Part shown: one piece after another, positions 1 to 6,142 of the stretch | How the letters are laid out: each line of letters begins with the position of its first letter | Numbering within the stretch: the first letter of the stretch is position 1 | Assembly: GCA_030037185.1 (NCBI GenBank) | Contig: JASHRR010000275.1 | Span: 1-6,611 of the forward strand | Reading direction: 5' to 3' | Origin: Xanthobacteraceae bacterium | Lineage (GTDB): Bacteria; Pseudomonadota; Alphaproteobacteria; Rhizobiales; Xanthobacteraceae | DNA length: 6,611 bases | Program-made: the position numbers and the translations under genes | Notes under the pieces: model-generated | The model's database searches: none | What the model was told of the DNA's origin: nothing | The model's input: the letters and a program-made list of their open reading frames with translations, nothing else

Positions 1-767
1 GTGCCATCCTGAGGCAGGAGGACCGCAGCATCCTCGATGCCATCAACGAGGACGCCAAGCGGCTGCGCATAAAGCTCGGCGCACCGGACCGCGGCAAGAT
101 CGACCAGTACCTCGACGCGGTGCGTGACGTCGAGCGGCGCATCCAGCGCGCGGAGGCGCAGAGCAAGGACCACGTTCTGCCGGAGATGGCCGGCCCCGCC
201 GGTACCCCGTCGAACTGGTCAGAGTACTATAAATTGATGACCGATCTCATGGTTCTCGCCTGGCAGACCGACATGACGCGCGTCTGCACATTCCAGGTCG
301 GCCACGAGATGAGCCTGCGCGCCTATCCGGAGCTCGGATTTGGCGACTCCCACCATTCCGTGACGCATCACCACGGCGAACAGGACAAGATCGCCAAGGT
401 CATCCAGATCAACACCTTCCACACCAAGATGCTGTCCTACTATCTGGACAAGCTGCGCGAGACGCCGGACGGTGACGGCTCGCTGCTGGATCACTCGATG
501 ATCCTGTACGGGGCGGCGCTCAGCGACGCCAACCTGCACCTCTACACGGACCTGCCGCTGATGCTGGTCGCCGGCGGCGTCAACGGCATCAAGGGCGGAC
601 AGCATATCCGCTATCCGAACCGCACGCCGATGGCCAATCTGCTCCTGACGTTGCTGGACAAGGCAGGCGTGCCCAACGTGACCAAGCTGGGTGACAGCAA
701 CGGCAAGCTCGAATTGGTGGCGTCCGCTGCCAAGTCGGCGGATGCGAACCAAGCAAAGACGCTGTAG
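1..767 (+). CDS. DUF1552 domain-containing protein, C-terminal part (5' end outside window)
   Basis: The frame is open from the left edge (first full codon at base 3) to a TAG at 765-767, giving 254 residues of a protein that begins outside the window. Family features are visible: an early charged helical stretch (SILDAINEDAKRL, then YLDAVRDVERRIQ), the central GHEMSLRAYPELGFGDSHH followed by a His-rich SVTHHHGEQDK, then DGDGSLLDHSMILYGAALSD, LPLMLVAGG and a C-terminal GDSNGKLEL. This order is typical of DUF1552, a family distantly related to DUF1501/sulfatase-like proteins and usually exported by the Tat pathway. The signal peptide would be off-window. Its biochemical role is not established. 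In planctomycetes and related gene sets such proteins are commonly encoded beside DUF1592/DUF1588 cytochrome-like proteins, so a gene of that type may precede this one. The ankyrin gene follows on the same strand after 147 bases. Family assignment is firm; function is unknown. Confidence 0.9.
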   Translation, partial: AILRQEDRSILDAINEDAKRLRIKLGAPDRGKIDQYLDAVRDVERRIQRAEAQSKDHVLPEMAGPAGTPSNWSEYYKLMTDLMVLAWQTDMTRVCTFQVGHEMSLRAYPELGFGDSHHSVTHHHGEQDKIAKVIQINTFHTKMLSYYLDKLRETPDGDGSLLDHSMILYGAALSDANLHLYTDLPLMLVAGGVNGIKGGQHIRYPNRTPMANLLLTLLDKAGVPNVTKLGDSNGKLELVASAAKSADANQAKTL

Positions 768-796
768 CGAAAGCGCGGTGAGATTCGCTCCAATCA

Positions 797-823
797 TTGT
801 CGCCGGGCTTGACCCGGCGACAA
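797..823. repeat. Perfect 11-bp palindromic hairpin, REP-like intergenic element
   Basis: TTGTCGCCGGG (797-807), a five-base loop CTTGA, and CCCGGCGACAA (813-823) form a perfect 11-bp stem. No T-run follows on either strand, so it is not a classical intrinsic terminator. The core resembles a GC-rich palindrome that I recall as common between genes in Bradyrhizobium and relatives; that is memory, not a search. It lies 29 bases after the DUF1552 stop and could protect the upstream mRNA 3' end or weaken read-through into the ankyrin gene. Confidence 0.6.
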
Positions 824-851
824 CTCGATTGGCGGGATGTTTCAGCCAAAT

Positions 852-867
852 GGCCGGTCGCCCGGCC
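852..867. repeat. Second short hairpin in the DUF1552-ankyrin gap
   Basis: GGCCGG (852-857), loop TCGC, and CCGGCC (862-867) form a perfect 6-bp stem. It lies 47 bases upstream of the ankyrin gene start and 28 bases after the larger palindrome. No T-tract follows. It may be part of the same composite intergenic element or chance pairing in GC-rich DNA. Confidence 0.35.
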
Positions 868-914
868 TGATGATTTCGACCTCAACGGAAACTGCTCCAA
901 ATTGGAGAATGACG

Positions 915-2396
915 ATGAGCATCAGGGCAAAGATTTTGGCGGGACTGCTGGGGGCTACGTTCCTCGCAGGCACCGCATTTGCCGCCGACACCACCGGTAA
1001 GTTGTCGCTGGCACAGGTCGCCAAAAGCGGGGATCGCGACGCTTTGCGCTCGCTGCTGAGTGGCCCTGCCAAGGACGAGGTCGGCGGCGCCCAGGGCACG
1101 GCAGCGCTGCTTGTGGCGGCCTCCCGCAATGACCTGGAGATGACCGACCTCTTGTTGCGCGCTGGGGTGGACGCCAAGGCCGCCAACGAATACGGCGCAA
1201 CCGCACTCTATGCAGCAGCCGCGCAGAACGCGGACGCCGCCATCACCAAGAAGCTTTTGGCAGCAGGGGCCGATCCCAATATGGCGCTGCTATCGGGCGA
1301 GACGCCGCTGATGCAGGCAGCCCGCCTCGGCAACATCGAGACGGTGCGGCTACTGCTGGAAGCAGGCGCCGATCCCAATGTGCAGGAAAAGAATGGCGCA
1401 CAGAACGCCTTGATGTGGGCGAGCGCGGAGCGTCATCCCGCCGTTACCAAAGAGCTGGTGGCCCACCATGCCGACGTCAACGCCCATTCGAAAAACGGCG
1501 CCACTGCGTTGATGTTCGCCGCCCGAGGCGATGCAGAGTCTGCCGGCATTTTGCTCGATGCCGGTGCGCGCCCCGATGATCAGATTCCGGATTGGGGCGG
1601 GACGGCGCTGATTATCGCCAGCACCATGGGCAAGCTCAATGTCGTCGAGGTGCTGCTGGACAAGGGCGCCAATCCCAACCTCGCGGACGGCAACAGCTTC
1701 ACGGCTTTGCACGCCGCCGTGCGGGATTCGGATTACGGTGAGGACCAGGAACAAAGAGCCGGCGCAGTGCCGATCGTCAAGGCGCTGCTAGCCCACGGCG
1801 CCAATCCGAATGCGCGGATCCATCAGGAAAAGCAGACCGTCCGCGCCCAAAACGAAGTCTCTTTTGAAGGCGCGACCCCGGTCGCGCTTGCCGCCGAGGT
1901 TAACAATCTTGAAGCCATCAAGCTGTTGGTGGATGGCGGGGCGGATCCGAACATTCCGACCGCTTACGGCACGACGCCGCTGATCCTGGCGACCGGAGGC
2001 GCGACCGACGAGCAAAGGCCAAGACCGGCAGAAGAGCGGGCAATCGCAATCGACACCGTAAAGTACCTGGTGGCACATGGCGCCGACATTAACGCCGCCG
2101 GCCAGTTCGGGTGGACGGCGATGCACACGGCCTCGTATCAGGCATTGGATGATGTCATTGAATTCCTGGCCAGCAAGGGTGGAAAGCTCGATACCCTTGA
2201 CGAGCTTGGACAGACGCCGTTGAGCATCTCCCTGTCAGTCGTCACCAAGGAGGCCGGGGCTCGCCGCCTTCAGATCCCGCGCCGATACCACAAGTCCACA
2301 GTCGCGCTTCTGCTCAAGTTGGGCGCCACCCCGCTTGGTAAGTCCGGGGTTCACGTCGTCCTCCAGCGCAACGGGGACCTGGCTACGGAGGAATAA
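915..2396 (+). CDS. Exported ankyrin-repeat protein, 493 aa
   Basis: The protein opens with a Sec-type signal peptide: MSIRAK, a hydrophobic stretch at residues 7-20, and a likely cut after AFA at residues 21-23. It therefore probably works in the periplasm or outside the cell. About 11-12 ankyrin repeats fill residues 30-470, shown by recurring TALxxAA...G...V..LL..GADPN units, for example ETPLMQAARLGN at 129-140 and GADPN at 118, 151 and 342. Longer charged loops interrupt the array near 300-318 and 364-380. The C-terminal tail (471-493) is not repeat-like. Ankyrin arrays bind proteins; no catalytic domain is visible, so the partner is unknown. The start at 915 is chosen because GGAG at 904-907 sits 7 bases upstream. 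An ATG at 909 lies one base from that motif, and an ATG at 837 would put extra residues before the signal peptide. The gene follows DUF1552 on the same strand and ends before a strong terminator, so a functional pairing is plausible. Confidence 0.92.
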   Translation: MSIRAKILAGLLGATFLAGTAFAADTTGKLSLAQVAKSGDRDALRSLLSGPAKDEVGGAQGTAALLVAASRNDLEMTDLLLRAGVDAKAANEYGATALYAAAAQNADAAITKKLLAAGADPNMALLSGETPLMQAARLGNIETVRLLLEAGADPNVQEKNGAQNALMWASAERHPAVTKELVAHHADVNAHSKNGATALMFAARGDAESAGILLDAGARPDDQIPDWGGTALIIASTMGKLNVVEVLLDKGANPNLADGNSFTALHAAVRDSDYGEDQEQRAGAVPIVKALLAHGANPNARIHQEKQTVRAQNEVSFEGATPVALAAEVNNLEAIKLLVDGGADPNIPTAYGTTPLILATGGATDEQRPRPAEERAIAIDTVKYLVAHGADINAAGQFGWTAMHTASYQALDDVIEFLASKGGKLDTLDELGQTPLSISLSVVTKEAGARRLQIPRRYHKSTVALLLKLGATPLGKSGVHVVLQRNGDLATEE

Positions 2397-2431
2397 CTCC
2401 GCCAAAGGTTCGCGATCAACTCAAAGAAAAG

Positions 2432-2470
2432 GCGCTGGTCGTGCTCTGACACGGCCGGCGCTTTTTTTTT
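2432..2470 (+). terminator. Rho-independent terminator after the ankyrin gene, possibly bidirectional
   Basis: GCGCTGGTCGTG (2432-2443), a six-base loop CTCTGA, and CACGGCCGGCGC (2450-2461) make a 12-bp stem with two G-U wobbles, followed directly by nine T (2462-2470). It lies 35 bases after the ankyrin stop. On the minus strand the same stem is followed by CTTTTCTTT (from the A-rich 2423-2431), so it may also stop transcription from the convergent membrane cluster, although that cluster's last stop codon is about 300 bases away. Confidence 0.9.
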
Positions 2471-2493
2471 GTAAACCCGTGGTCACGGCCGGT

Positions 2494-2653
2494 GCTGCGG
2501 CAGGACCCCGCATTGCCTTCACGCAAGACAAGGGGGGGCTCACGCCCGTTCGGCTGCCCCGGGGCGCTGCCGCAGGAAAGGGGCTTCGGCCGCTTCAGAG
2601 CGATCCAAGGTATGCGGTCAGGCGACCCGCAACAAGAACGCACCACACCGGAA
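2494..2653. repeat. Imperfect tandem repeat, copy 1 (intergenic)
   Basis: This copy aligns along its whole length with 2666-2835. The longest exact match is 52 bases (2589-2640 against 2768-2819). A second near-identical block starts at 2511 against 2684, where this copy has seven G and the other five. The offset grows from about 172 to 182 bases through small indels. Read on the minus strand it holds a degenerate copy of the last codons of the 158-residue membrane gene (VLVAGRLTAYLGSL then TGA at 2595-2597), detached from the rest of the gene. Within this copy CTGCGGCAG (2495-2503) and CTGCCGCAG (2567-2575) are inverted repeats. Confidence 0.85.
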
Positions 2654-2665
2654 TGCAAGACCGCC

Positions 2666-2835
2666 GCTGCGGCGGGACCCCGGCATTGCCTTCACGCAAG
2701 ACAAGGGGGCTCACGCCCGTTCGGCTACCCGCGGCGCCGCCGCAAGCCTGAGCGGAAAGGGGGCTTCGCCGCTTCAGAGCGATCCAAGGTATGCGGTCAG
2801 GCGACCCGCAACAAGAACGATGCACCACACCAGAA
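2666..2835. repeat. Imperfect tandem repeat, copy 2 (spans the 3' end of the membrane gene)
   Basis: This is the partner of 2494-2653. About 60 bases of it (2774-2835) are the genuine 3' end of the 158-residue membrane protein gene, including its TGA at 2774-2776. The remaining 108 bases are the downstream flank. The C-terminal residues it encodes (AGRLTAYL) match the C-terminus of the paralogous domain in the 467-residue protein (CGRLLNYL). Copy 2 is therefore the original and copy 1 the duplicate. It also contains a 10-base palindrome, GCGGCGCCGC, at 2731-2740. Confidence 0.85.
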
Positions 2836-3250
2836 CGGAGGGGGCAACGAATTTGATCGCCGGCGCGGAGACGGTACCTCCCTGCTCCCATGATCCGGCT
2901 TCTCGCTTGACGAAGCCAGAAAGGTAGGAGGTGAGAACGATGCCGATAATCACAAACAAGACCTTCAGCAGGAAGGCGACGTCGGCGACGTAGCGCGTCG
3001 GCTTCGCCATCCAAAGCGCGAGACCGGTCAGGACTTGCAGCGCGACGGCAGCCCAGATGACAGGAAACAAGCGGTTGAGCGAGCTATAGGGAATCGTCTC
3101 GAATATCCCGAACAGCCGCAGGCAAATGATGAAAATGAATCCGAGCACGAGCGCCGTCCCGAACTCGTGCAGCGTCAGTGCCAATGGCCAACCCCACAGC
3201 TCCGTTCGGATCCACGTGGAGAACTGCGAATTTTCGAGACCTGCAAGCAC
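2774..3250 (-). CDS. Four-span membrane protein, 158 aa, paralogous to the C-terminal module of the upstream protein
   Basis: Four hydrophobic segments lie near residues 20-46, 61-81, 89-111 and 133-155, so this is an inner-membrane protein. I suspect membership of the small DUF6644-type membrane family, but that name is tentative. The sequence aligns to residues 321-467 of the 467-residue protein with a constant offset of 313 over a long stretch: H28 to H341, R45 to R358, G48 to G361, R60 to R373, G76 to G389, R86-Y87 to R399-Y400. The shared ending GRLxxYL is at 149-155. The single conserved histidine H28 in the first span is a candidate haem ligand, by inference only. The start is a GTG at 3248-3250, preceded at six bases by a strong GGAGG (3257-3261 on the opposite strand). 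It is the last gene of the cluster, 44 bases after the 37-residue gene. Its 3' end lies in a tandem repeat. Confidence 0.85.
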   Translation of the reverse strand: MLAGLENSQFSTWIRTELWGWPLALTLHEFGTALVLGFIFIICLRLFGIFETIPYSSLNRLFPVIWAAVALQVLTGLALWMAKPTRYVADVAFLLKVLFVIIGIVLTSYLSGFVKREAGSWEQGGTVSAPAIKFVAPSVLVWCIVLVAGRLTAYLGSL

Positions 3251-3294
3251 TGCTAACCTCCCCTGCCTTTACGTCTGCCAAGTGCGAAGCCGGT

Positions 3295-3408
3295 TTACCG
3301 GCCGCTCTGGCTCACGGCTTTGTTGAACTGATACACCGTGAAAAAAGCAGCGCCGAGGACGCATGCATTGACCACGATAACCATCAGGACGATTTGAAGC
3401 TCGTTCAT
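3295..3408 (-). CDS. Small single-span membrane protein, 37 aa
   Basis: This small gene lies between the two larger membrane genes. It starts at ATG 3406-3408 and stops at TAA 3295-3297. The product begins MNELQ, has one hydrophobic segment at about residues 6-25 (IVLMVIVVNACVLGAAFFTV), and ends with a short polar, mildly basic tail (NKAVSQSGR). A GGAGG motif sits 10 bases upstream (3419-3423 on the opposite strand). The gap to the preceding stop is 17 bases and to the next start 44 bases, so translation within one mRNA is likely. Small one-helix proteins in such positions often act as accessory subunits of membrane complexes, as CydX and CcoQ do, but I see no similarity to either. The function is unknown. 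The evidence is the position, the ribosome binding site and the clean single-span pattern. Confidence 0.72.
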   Translation of the reverse strand: MNELQIVLMVIVVNACVLGAAFFTVYQFNKAVSQSGR

Positions 3409-3425
3409 GAGGCGGCTCCCTCCGA

Positions 3426-4829
3426 TCAGAGATAGTTCAGCAGTCGGCCGCAGACGATCACCCCGGCCCACGCCAGCGCCACGCCGGCCGCAACCCACTT
3501 GGCGGCCGCCGGCGCATCTTCTCCTGGCTTGAGGTTCCAAAGCCGGTTGGACACCGAGAAGTACAAGGCCGCAATTGCGCCGATCGGAATGAGAATGATC
3601 TTGGGCCCGAAGGTGACGTCGTTGACGACGTAGCGGTAGCTGTCGGCAAGCATCATCAGCATGCCGGAAAAGACGTTCATCAGCACGCCCAGAGCGCCGA
3701 GCAGCAACAAGCGGTGCACGGCAGCAAACGACACCGATTTCCAGAAGCCCAGCGCCCGCAGCAAAACAGCAGATGCCGTGGCGAAAATCAGACAGTATCC
3801 AAAGAAATGCACGATCTGCCATGGCACGAACCAGAACATGCGGCTCATCACCGATTCGACCCACATCGATATGCCGGCCTGCGGGTCGGTCGGCAGCAAT
3901 TCGGCCGCGACGCGGATTTCGGGGTGATTGATCTGTCCGCCGCGGTGCCCGGTTTCGGTCATTACGCCGAGCGTAACGAGCGCAAAGACCATGACCAGGG
4001 TGAGCGACAGGCTGGAAAAGCGTCCCCAATATCGGTATCGCCACAGCTCGAACCAGGAGGCGAGGCCGGTAAAGGCAAGGCCAACCAGCGTCCACAGGGC
4101 CATGTCACGATGGGCATTGATGACGGCTTTGGAAATCTCAGGGATCGGAGGCTGCGTCAACGCCCACATCGCGGCGGTGCCGGTCACGTAGGTGGGGACG
4201 CCAAGGATGCTGCAGATGACAAACAGGATGAGGCTGCCCTGTTTCATCAGGTCGTTGTTGGCGACGAGCGCCACAACAAAAAACGCCAGCGCAAACGACC
4301 ACCCGACCGTGGGAGCGTGATTGAGGATCATATGGACGTGCGGCCAGATCGGCGGGGTCGAGACGTCCGGAATGATGACGGTCGCTTGCAGCTCGCGGTG
4401 ATTGATTTCCCAGCCGCTTGTTACAATGAGTACACCGAGAGTGATGATACCGAGGCCCAAAACCAGGCGCTCGGTGTCCCTGGACGCGCGGCTCGCCTGC
4501 CCGGACAATATCAGCGCGCCCAGGGCCGCAAGCCCGGTAATCACGAGCGCAATCAGCGCCGCAATCCCCCACGTCGAGTGAGCAGCCATCGCGGCCCTGG
4601 CAAATCTGGAATTTCCCGACAGCGCCGCCATCGAACCGGTGCCGCTCAGATAGATCGGTACCGCCAGCAACGCCAACAGGGCAAGCAGGACCAGGCAGGT
4701 CCGCTTGGTAACGCTGTTGTCTGCAAGGAGCCCCGCCACATAAAAACCGAGCACGCACACAAGCCCGAACGACGGGAACACGCTGATGAGCATGTGCAAA
4801 TGCGACCAAGACTGCGGAATGAGATGCAT
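3426..4829 (-). CDS. Modular polytopic membrane protein, 467 aa, with duplicated four-helix modules
   Basis: This inner-membrane protein has about twelve predicted spans in three modules. Module 1 (about 8-148) and module 2 (about 162-306) are internal duplicates. HLHM at 10-13 matches HVHM at 164-167, the PIYLSGTGSM region near 58-67 matches PTYVTGTAAM near 212-221, AH at 83-84 matches AH at 239-240, and INHRE at 142-146 matches INHPE at 300-304. The GHRGG before the last motif recalls DUF2231-type membrane domains, but that link is tentative. Module 3 (about 321-467) is a paralogue of the entire 158-residue protein encoded downstream. The repeated membrane-edge histidines (H10/H12, H84, H144 and H164/H166, H240, H302) are candidate haem or metal ligands, by inference. 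No haem-copper oxidase or cytochrome bc motif is seen. The start ATG at 4827-4829 is preceded by a purine-rich GGAGGGAGGAC. It is the first gene of a three-gene cluster. Confidence 0.88.
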   Translation of the reverse strand: MHLIPQSWSHLHMLISVFPSFGLVCVLGFYVAGLLADNSVTKRTCLVLLALLALLAVPIYLSGTGSMAALSGNSRFARAAMAAHSTWGIAALIALVITGLAALGALILSGQASRASRDTERLVLGLGIITLGVLIVTSGWEINHRELQATVIIPDVSTPPIWPHVHMILNHAPTVGWSFALAFFVVALVANNDLMKQGSLILFVICSILGVPTYVTGTAAMWALTQPPIPEISKAVINAHRDMALWTLVGLAFTGLASWFELWRYRYWGRFSSLSLTLVMVFALVTLGVMTETGHRGGQINHPEIRVAAELLPTDPQAGISMWVESVMSRMFWFVPWQIVHFFGYCLIFATASAVLLRALGFWKSVSFAAVHRLLLLGALGVLMNVFSGMLMMLADSYRYVVNDVTFGPKIILIPIGAIAALYFSVSNRLWNLKPGEDAPAAAKWVAAGVALAWAGVIVCGRLLNYL

Positions 4830-5351
4830 GTCCTCCCTCCCTCGGAGTAACTTCGCGCGAATGTTTTTTTAAGGCTTCGGTAAAATCCCCCGCTCGCGCA
4901 CCTCCCGGCCTGTTGTCGCATCACCCCGTCCGTCGCCCGCGTTGCGCAAGCTTAAACCGCGCGCTGCGAACCGCGGACCTCCCGATTTTAAGTTTAGCAA
5001 GGAATTTCAACAAAACCAGTCGCTAAGTCAGTCGTCATGAAAAATCTCTGTTTTGGACGGGCGTCCGGGGGTTTTTGCCTGTCCGGGGCGGCAGGAGTCA
5101 GAAGGGTTAGCAACAATAACACGCAACTCGCGGCGACGCTTGCAACGCACCCCCTGCTCTCGAGACACAGGCGCGGGCGAAGCAGAAGGGCGGCGCGTTT
5201 ACCTTGCCGGCACCAGCTGGTAAACAGGGGTGCGTTTCCTCTTAAAGGCGTAGAGGTATTGCGTGTGCCCGCCCTTTCATTCTGCCGCGACCTTGGCGGA
5301 GGTGTCAGCGGGTGCGCGGTGCCGCGCGCAACGATCAAAGAGGAACGTTTG
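4830..5351. other. Intergenic region without a convincing gene
   Basis: This divergent region separates the membrane cluster (minus) from the methyltransferase gene (plus). Both strands contain open frames here, but their translations are rich in Arg, Ala, Pro and Ser with no recognisable domain, and no ribosome binding site supports them. The part from about 4990 to 5345 is dense in small inverted repeats. GTTTACC (5197-5203) pairs with GGTAAAC (5219-5225), the latter overlapping the palindrome ACCAGCTGGT (5212-5221). GCGCG (5314-5318) pairs with CGCGC (5323-5327) just upstream of the methyltransferase ribosome binding site. It could be a structured leader or a dispersed intergenic repeat. 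Confidence 0.5.
4985..5013 (-). promoter_or_regulatory. Candidate sigma-70 type promoter for the membrane cluster
   Basis: On the minus strand TTGTTG (5008-5013) is separated by 17 bases from TAAAAT (4985-4990). The -10 matches consensus at five of six positions; the -35 only at three. Transcription would start near 4978, leaving a leader of about 150 bases before the ATG at 4829. The surrounding AT-rich patch stands out in an otherwise GC-rich intergenic region. This is pattern matching by eye and weak. Confidence 0.22.
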
Positions 5352-6110
5352 ATGCTTGGCGTGACGAGCGGTGATCCCGCCATCGATCGCTACCTTGCGC
5401 AGAGCTACGAGCGGGTGCCAGGCATGTCCTCGCGCTTTGCGGCAGCTATCTGCGGGCATCTGATCCGACGGCAGTCGGCGCTCGGCATCGGCGGCGAACT
5501 CGTCGAAATCGGCACGTTCGAGGGTCGTTTCTTCATCGTGATGGCGCTCGGCCTGGCGCCCGGCGAAAAGGCATTAGGCATCGACCGGTTCGATTGGCCT
5601 GATGCCGGCGTTGAGGGCCGTTTTCTTGCCAACTGCGCAGCCCACGGCGTTGCACCCGAGCGCTATTCGGCGTGGAAAGCAGACAGCCGCGAGATTACGT
5701 CAGCCGGGCTCTGCGAAAAGCTCGGCGGCCGGCCGGTCCGCTTCGTCCATATCGACAGCCACCATTCCCGCGAATGCCTGCTTAACGATCTGGAGCTGGT
5801 CGCGCCGGCATTGCATCACGACGCAATCATCTGTCTCGACGATATGCTCCATCCCGGCTATCCGATGATCACTTCGGCCGTGTTCGACTATTTCGCCCGC
5901 CATCCGCAGCTGCGGCTGCTGTGTGTCGTCGACCGCGAAGATATTGTGGCGGCCGCGAAATTTCTCATCTGCCGCGCCGAATCGCTCGCGCTTTACGAGC
6001 AGGACCTATTGAGCACATTTTCGCGGTTTCATTTTGCCCTTAATGCCGACATGGAAACCTACTTTGCGCTCGTTCTGACGCCACGGCCGCGGCTGGCAGA
6101 GGTGCGTTGA
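5352..6110 (+). CDS. Class I SAM-dependent methyltransferase (Methyltransf_24-like), 252 aa
   Basis: This is a cytoplasmic Rossmann-fold methyltransferase. The SAM-binding motif I is visible as GELVEIGTFEGR (residues 48-59), followed by the acidic residue of motif II in GIDRFD (D78 in 76-81) and KADS at 109-112. The most diagnostic part is FVHIDSHHSRECLLNDLEL (131-149) with AIICLDDM (158-165), which matches the HIDGdHsy...DDy pattern of the PF13578 group. Members of this group methylate varied small molecules, often sugars or natural products; the substrate here cannot be told. No signal peptide or membrane span is seen. The ATG at 5352 is chosen because AGAGG (5339-5343) lies eight bases upstream and the domain begins soon after it. 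The frame stays open further upstream to 5037, but that stretch is not protein-like. The gene stands alone and ends 32 bases from the convergent protease gene. No obvious terminator lies in that gap. Confidence 0.88.
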   Translation: MLGVTSGDPAIDRYLAQSYERVPGMSSRFAAAICGHLIRRQSALGIGGELVEIGTFEGRFFIVMALGLAPGEKALGIDRFDWPDAGVEGRFLANCAAHGVAPERYSAWKADSREITSAGLCEKLGGRPVRFVHIDSHHSRECLLNDLELVAPALHHDAIICLDDMLHPGYPMITSAVFDYFARHPQLRLLCVVDREDIVAAAKFLICRAESLALYEQDLLSTFSRFHFALNADMETYFALVLTPRPRLAEVR

Positions 6111-6142
6111 AGGAGCCCGCGGACCCGGCAAATCGGGGCGTC

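Noticed and set aside
2494..2835. CRISPR array
   Set aside because: There are only two copies, of 160-170 bases each, with no short repeat-spacer periodicity and no cas genes.
2335..2893. Plus-strand open frames across the tandem repeat
   Set aside because: Their translations repeat low-complexity Arg/Pro/Gly text created by the duplicated DNA, and one begins inside the ankyrin gene.
2595..3014. Minus-strand frame ending in a copy of the membrane protein's C-terminus
   Set aside because: The matching tail is a duplicated fragment in repeat copy 1. The rest of the frame is unrelated to the family, so it is a remnant and not a second gene.
3409..4095. Open minus-strand frame running upstream of the 37-residue gene
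   Set aside because: Only the last 37 codons look like a protein. The upstream part overlaps the 467-residue gene in another frame and is Arg-rich, so the gene is taken to start at 3408.
3426..4829. Reading the membrane cluster as a haem-copper or cbb3-type oxidase with a small CcoQ-like subunit
   Set aside because: The large protein has no haem-copper oxidase histidine pattern and shows an internal duplication that does not fit subunit I. The resemblance is limited to being polytopic with histidines.
3714..4850. Long plus-strand open frame (about 378 codons) opposite the 467-residue membrane gene
   Set aside because: Its translation is rich in Arg, Gly, His and Gln with no domain, it lacks a good ribosome binding site, and it mirrors the codons of a clearly membrane-type gene on the other strand. 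It is a GC-driven shadow.
5054..5086. GC hairpin followed by T5 as a terminator
   Set aside because: The stem (GGAC/GTCC) is only four pairs and the T-run is separated from it by five G, so it is too weak to call.
5037..5351. Upstream extension of the methyltransferase to an ATG at 5037
   Set aside because: The extra 105 residues have no methyltransferase features and are Arg/Ser-rich. The ATG at 5352 has a well-spaced ribosome binding site directly before the conserved domain.
4994..5383. Minus-strand open frame of 129 codons in the gap before the methyltransferase
   Set aside because: No domain, no ribosome binding site, and its 5' end overlaps the methyltransferase coding start. It looks like non-coding sequence open by composition, though annotators might call it hypothetical.
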